From the NCBI GenBank assembly GCA_001874325.1, contig MPCW01000001.1:1-64000 (forward strand): a stretch of 64,000 nucleotides of DNA. The letters run 5' to 3'. This DNA comes from Flavobacterium sp. MedPE-SWcel (GTDB lineage: Bacteria; Bacteroidota; Bacteroidia; Flavobacteriales; Flavobacteriaceae). Of the stretch, positions 10,786 to 20,016 are shown one piece after another. Within the stretch, counting starts at the first letter, position 1, and every line of letters starts with the position of its first letter. The translations under genes were made by a program, and so were the position numbers. Below the pieces are notes generated by a model that saw only the letters and a list, made by a program, of their open reading frames with translations, was not told the origin of the DNA and did no database searches.

Positions 10786-11989
10786 TGTAGTGAACTTTTA
10801 TTTTAGTAATAATATCTTTTGCAACCTCTTCTTTTGTTTTAAGTTCTAAAGGCTCGATAGAGAAATTTTTGTCAATAAATGTTACTTTATTTGTTGGTTT
10901 CCCAAACCCCGCACCTTTATCATTAAGTGAATTTAAAACAATCAAATCTAAGTTTTTTTTCTTTACTTTCAACTTAGCATTCTCTATTTCATTTTCAGTC
11001 TCTAAAGCAAAGCCTACTAAAAACTGATCTTTCTTTTTTGCACCTAGAGAAAGTAATATATCTTTTGTTTTTTCTAACGCCACAGTAAAGTTATCTGGTG
11101 CTTTCTTTATCTTTTGTGTTGCTACTACTTTTGGCCTATAATCAGCAACAGCAGCAGCAGCTATAGTAATATCAACATCTTCAAAACAATCATGACAGGC
11201 ATTATACATCTCTTCTGACGATGTAACTCTTACAACATTAACTCCTTCATGATTTGCTTGTAAATGAGATGGGCCACTAACTAAAACTACTTCAGCCCCT
11301 TCATTAGCAGCAGCAATAGCAATATCATATCCCATTTTACCTGATGAATGATTACCTATAAAACGTACAGGGTCTATTGCTTCGTATGTAGGACCTGCGG
11401 TAATTAACACTTTTTTTCCACGAAGTGGTAATTTAGCCTCTAAATCCTTTTCTAAAAAAGAAATAATATTCTCAGGTTCAGCCATACGACCTTCACCTGA
11501 TAAACCACTAGCTAATTCGCCAGCCTCAGCAGGTATCATTACATTACCATAACTCTGTAATGTAGTAAAACTAGTAAGTGTAGATGGGTGGCGATACATA
11601 TCAAGATCCATAGCTGGAGCAAAATAAACAGGGCATTTTGCTGATAAATATGTAGCCAATAATAAATTATCGGAATTACCCGAGACCATTTTAGAGAGCG
11701 TGTTAGCCGTAGCAGGAGCTATTATAAATAAATCTGCCCACAACGCAAGCTCTACATGGTTGTTCCAAACCGCATTTTCATCATCATCGTCATAAAACGA
11801 AGAATGAACTGGGTTTTTAGATAACGTAGATAATGTAAGTGGTGTTACAAAATCCTTAGAAGCAGGTGTCATGACTACGCGTACATGAGCACCTGCTTTT
11901 ATAAAAAGTCTAACTAATGATGCCGTTTTATAAGCGGCTATACCCCCAGAAATACCAAGAATAACTTTCTTACCACTTAAAACAGACAT
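10778..11989 (-). CDS. coaBC: Bifunctional phosphopantothenoylcysteine decarboxylase / phosphopantothenate-cysteine ligase
   Basis: MSVLSGKKVILGISGGIAAYKTASLVR, PAMDLDMYRHPS, GPTYEAIDPVRFIGNHSSGKMGY. The start is likely the internal Met (M16) rather than the ORF-track start at 12034, which overlaps rpoZ. Confidence 0.93.
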   Translation of the reverse strand: MSVLSGKKVILGISGGIAAYKTASLVRLFIKAGAHVRVVMTPASKDFVTPLTLSTLSKNPVHSSFYDDDDENAVWNNHVELALWADLFIIAPATANTLSKMVSGNSDNLLLATYLSAKCPVYFAPAMDLDMYRHPSTLTSFTTLQSYGNVMIPAEAGELASGLSGEGRMAEPENIISFLEKDLEAKLPLRGKKVLITAGPTYEAIDPVRFIGNHSSGKMGYDIAIAAANEGAEVVLVSGPSHLQANHEGVNVVRVTSSEEMYNACHDCFEDVDITIAAAAVADYRPKVVATQKIKKAPDNFTVALEKTKDILLSLGAKKKDQFLVGFALETENEIENAKLKVKKKNLDLIVLNSLNDKGAGFGKPTNKVTFIDKNFSIEPLELKTKEEVAKDIITKIKVHYNV

Positions 11990-11999
11990 ATATAATATA

Positions 12000-12314
12000 T
12001 TATTTAGTTTCCTTGTAAGTAACATTACCATCAAGCCATTCTTCTACTGCTAAAGCATGTGGCTTTGGTAATTTTTCGTAAAACTTAGAAACTTCTATTT
12101 GTTCTTTATTTTCAAATATCTCTTCTAAACTATCGTTATAAGTAGCAAATTCTTCAAGCTTTTCGATAAGCTCTTTTTTAATTTCGCCGTTTATTTGATT
12201 AGCTCTCTTTGCTATAATAGTAATAGCCTCATATACGTTACCTGTAGGCTCTTCAACCTTATTTTTATTATAGGTAACTGTATTTACCGGAGCATGAGCT
12301 TTTTTTAAATCCAT
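12000..12314 (-). CDS. rpoZ: DNA-directed RNA polymerase omega-type subunit (Bacteroidota RpoZ)
   Basis: 104 aa; GNVYEAITIIAKRANQI..EIKKELIEKLEEF typical of the Rpb6/omega family; located between coaBC and bamD. Confidence 0.85.
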   Translation of the reverse strand: MDLKKAHAPVNTVTYNKNKVEEPTGNVYEAITIIAKRANQINGEIKKELIEKLEEFATYNDSLEEIFENKEQIEVSKFYEKLPKPHALAVEEWLDGNVTYKETK

Positions 12315-12326
12315 AATGACTTTTTA

Positions 12327-13133
12327 TTATTTTGAAAATAGTTCTAATTCTGTATTTATTCTTTCTATCATGGTAGTTGCCTCATCCATATACTTAGTAT
12401 CTGCTTTAAACTTTAATAAAGCGTCATAATATGTTTTAGCAGTTTCAAGTCGTTCTTTCTTTTTAGATTCTACACTATTAATCGATAAACGATAATAAGC
12501 GTCTAACTTATAAAAAAGAGCATCTTCTTTATATATAGTACCTGGATGATCTAAAAGAAAATTATCTAGCGATACTATAGCAGCTTTAAAATCACCAAAG
12601 TAATCAGCTGTAATACTATATTGTTTTGCAATTTCAAACGCTTTCTTTTCTAACTTTTCATTAAGTTCCTTAACCAGTTGGTTTGCCTCTGGCATAAACT
12701 GAGAGTTAGGGTAATTATTAATAAACGTTTGTAGCTTATCTAATGCCTTATAAGTATCAACTTGGTCTAAAGAATATTTAGGTGATAATTGATAATAACT
12801 TTTAGCCCCCATAAACGAAGCTTCCTCAACCTTTTCACTTCTTGGGTAATTTGCTGCAAAAGACTCAAATTGATATCCCGCTGGGTAGTACGACTTTGTT
12901 TTATATAAAGACATTGAGTATACATAAAACAACTTCGCCCCTTGTGGTCTACCCCTGTATGATGGTGCTACTTGCTCTATTAAACGTATAGCTTTAGAAT
13001 ATTTTTCTGATTCATACATCTTTACTGCCACTTCATACTTCAGTTTAAGGTCATCTGCCTTAAGAGCTTTTTGATATTCACTACAAGAAGATACTGTTAT
13101 TGCAAGTAATATTATATAAAGGTATTTCGCCAT
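12327..13133 (-). CDS. bamD: Outer membrane protein assembly factor BamD
   Basis: Lipoprotein signal ending in SSCSEYQKALKADD; TPR-type repeats (YESEKYSKAIRLIEQV, FESFAANYPRSEKVEEASFM). Confidence 0.9.
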   Translation of the reverse strand: MAKYLYIILLAITVSSCSEYQKALKADDLKLKYEVAVKMYESEKYSKAIRLIEQVAPSYRGRPQGAKLFYVYSMSLYKTKSYYPAGYQFESFAANYPRSEKVEEASFMGAKSYYQLSPKYSLDQVDTYKALDKLQTFINNYPNSQFMPEANQLVKELNEKLEKKAFEIAKQYSITADYFGDFKAAIVSLDNFLLDHPGTIYKEDALFYKLDAYYRLSINSVESKKKERLETAKTYYDALLKFKADTKYMDEATTMIERINTELELFSK

Positions 13134-13181
13134 TTCGAGTTTTAAGTTTATGCACAGCTACCGCTGATTTAAAAGCAACTG

Positions 13182-13212
13182 CAAATTTAGTTAATAATTA
13201 GAGAATACAAAA
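13182..13212 (-). promoter_or_regulatory. Bacteroidota-type promoter for bamD-rpoZ-coaBC
   Basis: Minus strand TTTTG-N18-TAAATTTG about 50 nt upstream of the bamD ATG; matches the TTTG/TAnnTTTG consensus. Confidence 0.6.
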
Positions 13213-13329
13213 ATCTTTTTTCACAATGTCAAAAGCGCAAAAACAAGTGCTTTTTAACCTCTTCCTTAAACTACTATAGTCAGGTTTTATTGCTTATAAT
13301 CTTTACTTCTCTTAAAATTTAAAAAGAAA

Positions 13330-14208
13330 CTACCCTATTTGTTTTGTAAAAGTAGCTAAACGAGTAGCTAAATCATCACTAACAGGTAGTAATGGTAATC
13401 TTACAACACCCTCACACAGTCCTAATGATTTAAATACTGATTTAATACCCGCTGGATTTCCTTCTTCAAAAATCATATCTATAGAGTCGGCAAGTAAATA
13501 ATGTAATTTATACGCTTCGTCTACTTTTTTATCAAGCCCTAAACGAACCATATCTGAAAATTGCTTTGGGAACCCCTCACCTATTACAGATATTACTCCT
13601 GCACCTCCTGCGAGTACCATTGGTAAAGTAATCATATCATCACCAGATATCACTAAGAAATCATCTGGTGTATTTTTTATTAAAGTCATTGCCTGTACAA
13701 TATCGCCCGCTGCTTCTTTAATAGCTACAATATTTTCAAAATCAGTAGCAAGACGCACCACTGTATCTGGCAACATATTACTAGCTGTTCTTCCTGGCAC
13801 ATTGTATAAAATTATTGGTAATGGAGATGCTTGAGACACTGCTTTAAAGTGTTGATAAATCCCTTCTTGTGTAGGCTTATTATAATAAGGTGAAACCGAT
13901 AATACAGCTGTAAAAGCTGAAAGGTCTTTCGATTTCAATTCTGCGACAACCTCATTTGTATTATTCCCCCCAACTCCAAGCACTAAAGGTAATCGACCTG
14001 CATTAGTAGCAACAATAGTACTAATAACAAGCTCTTTTTCTTCTTTAGTCAAAGTAGCAGATTCTGCTGTAGTACCTAACACTACTAGATAATCTATACC
14101 ATTATCAATTTGAAAATTAACTATATTTTTTAACGCCTCAACGTCTATCGAAAAATCTTTTTTAAATGGTGTTACTAAAGCTACGCCTGTACCTATAATT
14201 GACTGCAT
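13330..14208 (-). CDS. dapA: 4-hydroxy-tetrahydrodipicolinate synthase
   Basis: [67 protein letters not shown]. Confidence 0.95.
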   Translation of the reverse strand: MQSIIGTGVALVTPFKKDFSIDVEALKNIVNFQIDNGIDYLVVLGTTAESATLTKEEKELVISTIVATNAGRLPLVLGVGGNNTNEVVAELKSKDLSAFTAVLSVSPYYNKPTQEGIYQHFKAVSQASPLPIILYNVPGRTASNMLPDTVVRLATDFENIVAIKEAAGDIVQAMTLIKNTPDDFLVISGDDMITLPMVLAGGAGVISVIGEGFPKQFSDMVRLGLDKKVDEAYKLHYLLADSIDMIFEEGNPAGIKSVFKSLGLCEGVVRLPLLPVSDDLATRLATFTKQIG

Positions 14209-14388
14209 ACTATATATTTATTAATACTTTTAAACTCATTTATAACGCTATACCCTCCTCTGCAATTAATATTATTATTCTAAAAAATAAGATTCACTAC
14301 CTTAACAGTAGTAACAACATCAATGAGCATTAAAGATTTCTTAATGTTTTTTTAGACCAAAGTTTTTAATAAACTTCAAAAAACATTG

Positions 14389-14396
14389 TAGTTTTG
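14389..14396 (+). promoter_or_regulatory. Putative -7 promoter element
   Basis: TAGTTTTG (TAnnTTTG consensus) about 40 nt upstream of the nucleotidase C-domain gene. Confidence 0.5.
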
Positions 14397-14437
14397 CCTA
14401 CTAAATACAAAACTACTTTAAATAAGTGTCATCACAA

Positions 14438-15217
14438 ATGATAAACCTAAAAAAGAATAGCCAAATACAGTATTTATTTGTGCTATTTTTATCGCTATCT
14501 ACGTTAGTTTCTTGCGGACCAAAAAAGTTTTATAATTCTGAAATTAAAGGTAAACAAGTACCTGTTAACTCAGAATATACAGCTAATAAAGAAATTGAAG
14601 ATTTTATAAAACCTTATCGTATTCATATCGATAAAGATCTTGATAGTACACTTGCCTTAGCACCAGTAACTTTTACTAAAAGCAAAGGTAAATGGCAAAC
14701 TAACATTGGTAACCTTATGGCTGATGTTACTTTTGAAAAAGCAGATAAACTTTTCTACTTACGTAATAAAAAACACGTAGATGTTTGCTTACTTAACCAT
14801 GGCGGAATACGATCTACCATACCACAAGGTAAAGTAACAGCTAGAACAGGTTATGAAATTATGCCTTTTGAAAATAGCCTTATTGTTGTAGCACTAAAGG
14901 GTGAGCAAATTTTAGATATTGCAACCTATATTACTAGTGGTAAAAAACCACATCCATTAACTGGAATGGAGATTATTATAGACAAAAACAAAACTATAAA
15001 AAAGGTTACTGTACAAGGAAAACCTATTGACAAGAACAAAATATATTATGTAGCTACCTCTGATTATTTATCTAATGGTGGCGACCACATGGAATTCTTT
15101 AAAAAAGGTGTTTCTTACCACACTATGGACTATAAACTTAGAAATTTATATATCGACTACTTTAAAGAAGTGGACACACTACCTGTTAACTTAACTAAAC
15201 GTATAATTGTTGAATAA
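14438..15217 (+). CDS. 5'-nucleotidase C-terminal-domain lipoprotein
   Basis: Lipobox LSTLVSCGPK; GNLMADVTFEKAD, NHGGIRSTIPQGKVTARTGYEIMPFENSLIVVALKG, ATSDYLSNGGDHMEFF. The start is probably the ATG at 14438 rather than the GTG at 14426. Confidence 0.85.
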   Translation: MINLKKNSQIQYLFVLFLSLSTLVSCGPKKFYNSEIKGKQVPVNSEYTANKEIEDFIKPYRIHIDKDLDSTLALAPVTFTKSKGKWQTNIGNLMADVTFEKADKLFYLRNKKHVDVCLLNHGGIRSTIPQGKVTARTGYEIMPFENSLIVVALKGEQILDIATYITSGKKPHPLTGMEIIIDKNKTIKKVTVQGKPIDKNKIYYVATSDYLSNGGDHMEFFKKGVSYHTMDYKLRNLYIDYFKEVDTLPVNLTKRIIVE

Positions 15218-15224
15218 GCGTATT

Positions 15225-16139
15225 ATGAAAAGAAGAGATTTTATACAAAAAACAGCAGCAGGTTCAGCATTAGTAGCAGGTGGATTATCGTTAAGTAGTT
15301 TTGCTGCTGAATCAGAAGTGAAACGTATTACCATATTACACACTAACGACACGCATAGTCATATAGATCCTTTAGCGGCAGATGATCCTAGAAATCCAAA
15401 CATGGGTGGGGCAGCACGTAGAGCTACACTTGTAAACAAAGTGCGCGAGCAAAACCCGAACACTCTATTACTTGATGCTGGTGATATCTTTCAGGGTACA
15501 CCTTATTTTAATTACTATGGTGGTGAACTAGAGTTTAAAATTATGAGCATGATGAAGTATGATCTTGCCACACTGGGTAATCATGACTTTGATAATGGTA
15601 TTAATGGTTTTTACAAACAATTACCTCATGCAAAATTTGATTTTGTATCGGCTAATTATGAATTTAAAAACAGTGTATTAGACGGTATTGTAAAACCTTA
15701 TAAAACATTTGTAAGAGACGGTATTAAAATAGGTGTTTTTGGGCTTGGTATTCAACTTCAAGGCTTAGTAGATCCTCGATTATACAAAGAGGTTATATAC
15801 AACAACCCTATAGAGGTAGCACAAGACATGAGCCGTATATTGAAAGAAGACGAGCAATGTGATCTTGTAATATGCCTATCGCACCTTGGGTTTGCCTACA
15901 GAAAAGGAAGTGACAAAGTATCTGATCTTGTTTTAGCTAGCGCTACTAAAAATATTGACCTTATTATTGGTGGTCACACTCATACTTTCCTTAAAAAACC
16001 ACATGTAACTAAAAACCTTGATGGTAATGATGTGCTTGTAAATCAGGTAGGTTGTTATGGTATTAACTTAGGGCAAATAGACTTTTACTTTGAAAAAGGC
16101 AAAAAAACAGCCGAAGGCAGAACTATCAGTATAGGATAG
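15225..16139 (+). CDS. Tat-signal metallophosphatase (5'-nucleotidase N-terminal domain)
   Basis: Twin-arginine leader MKRRDFIQKTAAGSALVAGG; ITILHTNDTHSHIDP, LLLDAGDIFQGTPYFNYY, LGNHDFDNG, IIGGHTHTFL. Confidence 0.9.
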   Translation: MKRRDFIQKTAAGSALVAGGLSLSSFAAESEVKRITILHTNDTHSHIDPLAADDPRNPNMGGAARRATLVNKVREQNPNTLLLDAGDIFQGTPYFNYYGGELEFKIMSMMKYDLATLGNHDFDNGINGFYKQLPHAKFDFVSANYEFKNSVLDGIVKPYKTFVRDGIKIGVFGLGIQLQGLVDPRLYKEVIYNNPIEVAQDMSRILKEDEQCDLVICLSHLGFAYRKGSDKVSDLVLASATKNIDLIIGGHTHTFLKKPHVTKNLDGNDVLVNQVGCYGINLGQIDFYFEKGKKTAEGRTISIG

Positions 16140-16144
16140 TTAAA

Positions 16145-16197
16145 TTAATCGCAAAATATAATAGTTACCCTAAGATACTTTTATATTTTGCGATTAA
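16145..16197. repeat. 17-bp perfect inverted repeat with 19-nt loop
   Basis: TTAATCGCAAAATATAA (16145-16161) and TTATATTTTGCGATTAA (16181-16197), between the metallophosphatase stop and the first small membrane paralogue. Confidence 0.9.
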
Positions 16198-16212
16198 ATT
16201 CCACTCCACACT

Positions 16213-16674
16213 TTGAAACATTATTTTAAATATAAATTTGGTTACATCAATATCGATGATGAAAACTTATACCTTACCAAAACAGGAAATTGGCAAGAAA
16301 CTAAAGAAATTACAGAAAAAAGCAAAACCTCAACTAGACTAAACAGAAATCGAAAAAACACAAAACTAGCTTTCTACTGGATATTGTATGCTATAGTTTT
16401 CTTTATATTTAATACTTTTTTCACAACTGGTTTCTGGATAACCACTGCAATTATCCTAACTATAATAATCAGCTTATTGTTTTTTTTCTATAAACGTGAC
16501 TTTGGTAAACAATATAAAATACCACTAAGTAAAATTGAATCTATAGTATTAACAAATCAAACTAATTTAAATATCCGTTTCAGGAACACTTCTTATGAAC
16601 CTGATAATGAAATTATAAAAGGTCTTGAAAAAACAAATATTGACTTCTTAATGAAGTTAGCAAACCAAGTTTAA
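16213..16674 (+). CDS. Small membrane protein, paralogue 1 of 3 (PH-like fold with inserted TM hairpin suspected); TTG start
   Basis: MKHYFKYKFGYINIDDENLYLTKTGNW plus two hydrophobic segments plus IPLSKIESIVLTNQTNLNIRFRN. Confidence 0.7.
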   Translation: MKHYFKYKFGYINIDDENLYLTKTGNWQETKEITEKSKTSTRLNRNRKNTKLAFYWILYAIVFFIFNTFFTTGFWITTAIILTIIISLLFFFYKRDFGKQYKIPLSKIESIVLTNQTNLNIRFRNTSYEPDNEIIKGLEKTNIDFLMKLANQV

Positions 16675-16678
16675 TTTC

Positions 16679-17119
16679 ATGAGGCAATGCTTTAAACATA
16701 AACACGGCTATATTGGTATCGATGAAGAAAACTTATACCTTAGCCAATCTAACGATTGGTCAAGAATTCTTGATATTAAAAACGATCTCTCTAGACCTAA
16801 AAAAAGAAGTATTACAAAACAAATCTTATTAGCTCTCATTACTTGCAGTATAACAGCCATTACAAGATTATATTTATCAGAACTTATACAAACAATTATT
16901 TTCTGTATAGCTTGTTTAGTTATAGTTATTGAAATACTCAGGTCTTATAAAAAACAAACCTTAATACCAATTGATCAAATTAAATCTATAAAACCTTATA
17001 AGAAAAACGGAGTAAAAATTCATTTTCAAGATATCGAAAATAGACATCACTATAAAAAAATTAAGGGTGTTGAAGAAAAGGGAATTAACATCTTAATAAA
17101 CCTTCCTTTTAAACTGTAG
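16679..17119 (+). CDS. Small membrane protein, paralogue 2 of 3
   Basis: MRQCFKHKHGYIGIDEENLYLSQSNDW...IPIDQIKSIKPYKKNGVKIHFQ; same architecture as its neighbours. Confidence 0.75.
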   Translation: MRQCFKHKHGYIGIDEENLYLSQSNDWSRILDIKNDLSRPKKRSITKQILLALITCSITAITRLYLSELIQTIIFCIACLVIVIEILRSYKKQTLIPIDQIKSIKPYKKNGVKIHFQDIENRHHYKKIKGVEEKGINILINLPFKL

Positions 17120-17131
17120 CTCTATAATATT

Positions 17132-17590
17132 ATGAAACAATGCTTTAAACATAAACACGGCTATATTAGTATAGATCAAGAAAAACTATATCTCAGCCAA
17201 TCTAACGATTGGTCAACTATTCTTAAGATCAATAGAGACCTTTCAAATTCAAAATATATAACTAAAGATACACGAAAAACACTTTTATCTTTCTTAAACT
17301 ATTTACCTGTCCTTTTTTTAGCGATATGGTATGGTTTTGATTTTTGGACAATGATTATAGCTCTAAACATTATAGCACTATTATCTTGGGCTATATTTTT
17401 AATTTTAGACGATAAGGCTTCAAAAAAACAAGCTATGATACCTCTTGATAAAATTGAATCTATAGAACCTTACAGAAAAAATGGTGTTATCATTAACTAC
17501 TTAAACAGGTATGACGAATCTGATGAGAAAATCATAAAAAAAGTAGAAAAAAAGGGAATTGAACACCTATTAGGCTATAGAATAGATTAA
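17132..17590 (+). CDS. Small membrane protein, paralogue 3 of 3
   Basis: MKQCFKHKHGYISIDQEKLYLSQSNDW...IPLDKIESIEPYRKNGVIINYLN; same architecture as its neighbours. Confidence 0.75.
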   Translation: MKQCFKHKHGYISIDQEKLYLSQSNDWSTILKINRDLSNSKYITKDTRKTLLSFLNYLPVLFLAIWYGFDFWTMIIALNIIALLSWAIFLILDDKASKKQAMIPLDKIESIEPYRKNGVIINYLNRYDESDEKIIKKVEKKGIEHLLGYRID

Positions 17591-17689
17591 TTACTACAAC
17601 CAATAACATCATATTAATTCTCCTTTATTTTTACGTGCTTTTTCTGATAAAAACCCTTATTTTAGCTATAAAATAGAAATACTAGAATA

Positions 17690-18547
17690 ATGATTTCAGA
17701 AAAGCAATTTCGAGAAGAACTCAATATAATAATCACCAATGCTGTTCGCGAAGATGTGGGCGATGGCGACCATAGCTCATTAGCTTGTATTCCTGCTGAT
17801 GCTAAAGGGAAAGCTAAACTTTTAGTAAAAGATGAAGGTATCTTAGCAGGTATCGATTTTGCAAAACAAGTTTTCAACTACGTAGACCCTAACCTTACTG
17901 TAGAAACGTTTATAGAAGACGGTACTACTGTAAAATATGGCGATATTGCCTTTCATGTATCAGGTAGTTCACAATCAATCCTAAAAGCAGAGCGATTAGT
18001 ACTTAACGCCATGCAACGTATGAGTGCAATTGCTACTAAGACTAAAAAATATGTTGATATTTTAGAAGGTACAGGCACTAAAATACTCGATACACGTAAA
18101 ACAACACCTGGACTACGTGCTTTAGAAAAATGGGCAGTAAAAATAGGTGGTGGCGAAAATCATCGTTTTGCATTATATGATATGATAATGCTAAAAGATA
18201 ATCATATCGATTTTGCTGGTGGTGTTAGTGCTGCTATACAACAAACATTAAACTACCTAAAAGAAACAAATCGTGACTTAAAAATAATTGTAGAGGCACG
18301 TAGCCTAGACGAAGTTCGCGAAATAATGACTAATGACGGCGTGTACCGTATACTACTTGATAATTTTGACTACGACCAAACTCGCGAGGCTGTAGCACTT
18401 ATTGGCGATTATTGCTTCACAGAATCATCTGGTGGTATAAACGAAAGTAATATGCGTGGTTATGCCGAGTGTGGTGTAAATTGTATCTCTTCGGGAGCGA
18501 TAACACACTCTGTATACAACATGGATCTTAGCTTAAAAGCACTTTAA
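17690..18547 (+). CDS. nadC: Nicotinate-nucleotide pyrophosphorylase (carboxylating)
   Basis: DVGDGDHSSLACIP, AERLVLNAMQRMSAIATKT, LDTRKTTPGLRALEKWAVKIGGGENHRFALYDMIMLKDNH. Confidence 0.95.
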   Translation: MISEKQFREELNIIITNAVREDVGDGDHSSLACIPADAKGKAKLLVKDEGILAGIDFAKQVFNYVDPNLTVETFIEDGTTVKYGDIAFHVSGSSQSILKAERLVLNAMQRMSAIATKTKKYVDILEGTGTKILDTRKTTPGLRALEKWAVKIGGGENHRFALYDMIMLKDNHIDFAGGVSAAIQQTLNYLKETNRDLKIIVEARSLDEVREIMTNDGVYRILLDNFDYDQTREAVALIGDYCFTESSGGINESNMRGYAECGVNCISSGAITHSVYNMDLSLKAL

Positions 18548-19473
18548 TGTCGGAAGAATTAGAACAGAAACTCGAACGCATACCTGTAGTAAAACATCTT
18601 GTTAGGTTTGGTAAAAGCATAAAACTCCCTTGGTCTGAAGGGCTTACATTTTACCACCTTATAGAGCTTTATATTACTGGTATTGTAAAAGGTGATCTCT
18701 CGTATCGTGCGGGGGCTATTGCCTTTAGCTTCTTTATGTCGCTGTTTCCGTTTGCTCTTTTTCTACTTAACCTTATCCCCTACGTTCCGCTACAAAACTT
18801 TCAAAAAGACTTTATGCATTTTGTAGAAGAAAATGTACCTCCAAATACTTATGGTGCAATTTCTGATACGTTAAGCGATATTACAAACAATAGTGATAGC
18901 GGACTACTATCTACCGGTATCCTTTTAGCTATATTCCTTATGTCTAGTGGTATGAATGCTATTTTAAGTGGTTTTCAATCATCACTACACATTACCATTA
19001 AACGCTCTTATTTTAAACAGTATGCTTTAGCAATAGGTATATCGCTGGTATTCACAATATTACTCATCATTACTGTAGTTGCTATTATTACACTAGAGGT
19101 TGTATTACATATCCTTAAAACCAATGGATTCCTTACCGATGGATTATATTTATTAGAAATAGGCAGGTATGCATTTTTAATACTCATGATACTTACCACT
19201 ACTTCTATACTATTTAAGTTTGCTGCAAAAGAAACTCAAAAAGCTGCTTTTTTTAGCTACGGCTCTCTTTTAACAACAATATTGTTTATTACAACATCTT
19301 ACCTTTTTAGTATATATGTTCTACAATTTGCACAATATAATAAGCTATATGGCTCAATTGGTACACTACTTGTATTAATGTTATATATATGGATTAACTG
19401 TTTTATTTTATTATTAGGTTTCGAATTAAACGCCTCAATAGAAAAATTGAAAAGAAAAAATTCATATATTTAA
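18547..19473 (+). CDS. YihY/virulence factor BrkB family membrane protein
   Basis: GDLSYRAGAIAFSFFMSLFPFALFLLNLIPYVP...; multiple TM helices; overlaps the nadC stop codon. Confidence 0.85.
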   Translation: MSEELEQKLERIPVVKHLVRFGKSIKLPWSEGLTFYHLIELYITGIVKGDLSYRAGAIAFSFFMSLFPFALFLLNLIPYVPLQNFQKDFMHFVEENVPPNTYGAISDTLSDITNNSDSGLLSTGILLAIFLMSSGMNAILSGFQSSLHITIKRSYFKQYALAIGISLVFTILLIITVVAIITLEVVLHILKTNGFLTDGLYLLEIGRYAFLILMILTTTSILFKFAAKETQKAAFFSYGSLLTTILFITTSYLFSIYVLQFAQYNKLYGSIGTLLVLMLYIWINCFILLLGFELNASIEKLKRKNSYI

Positions 19474-19494
19474 CATAACATAAAACATATAGTA

Positions 19495-19923
19495 ATGAAA
19501 AAATACATTTTAACACTATTATTAATTATTACAGCAGGTATATCTTCTGCTGCTGCGCAAGGAGTCATCGGGAAATGGAAAACCATTGATGATGAAACTG
19601 GTAAAGCAAAATCTATTGTTGAAATCTATGAAGAGAATGGTAAGATTTATGGTAAAGTTGTAGAGATATTAAACCCTGCAAAGAAAAAAGCTAAATGTAC
19701 CAAATGTAAAGGTGAAGATAAAAACAAACCAATATTAGGTCTAATAATAATAAAAGGTCTTGAAAAGGATGGTAATGAGTATACCGATGGTGATATACTT
19801 GACCCTAATAAAGGAAAGCTATACAGTTGTACCATAAAGCTAAAGGGTAAAAACAAGCTTAAGGTAAGAGGTTACATTGGCTTTTCATTTATTGGTAGAA
19901 GCCAAACTTGGATTAGAGTATAA
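19495..19923 (+). CDS. DUF2147 family secreted protein
   Basis: Signal peptide; GVIGKWKTIDDETGKAKSIVEIYEENGKIYGKVVEIL...CTKCKGEDKNKPILGLIIIKGL...ILDPNKGKLYSC. Confidence 0.85.
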   Translation: MKKYILTLLLIITAGISSAAAQGVIGKWKTIDDETGKAKSIVEIYEENGKIYGKVVEILNPAKKKAKCTKCKGEDKNKPILGLIIIKGLEKDGNEYTDGDILDPNKGKLYSCTIKLKGKNKLKVRGYIGFSFIGRSQTWIRV

Positions 19924-19947
19924 ATACCCAAATCAGATTTATATAGA

Positions 19948-19976
19948 AACACTTCCGTAATGGAGGTGTTTTTTTT
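19948..19976 (+). terminator. Rho-independent terminator downstream of the DUF2147 gene
   Basis: AACACTTCC-gtaat-GGAGGTGTT followed by TTTTTT. Confidence 0.8.
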
Positions 19977-20016
19977 ATGCTTTTAGCGAGCTATATTTGT
20001 ATCAAATACTAACTGT

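Noticed and set aside
16213-17590. Transposon-derived gene array
   Set aside because: No transposase, no target-site duplication recognised, and the proteins are membrane proteins.
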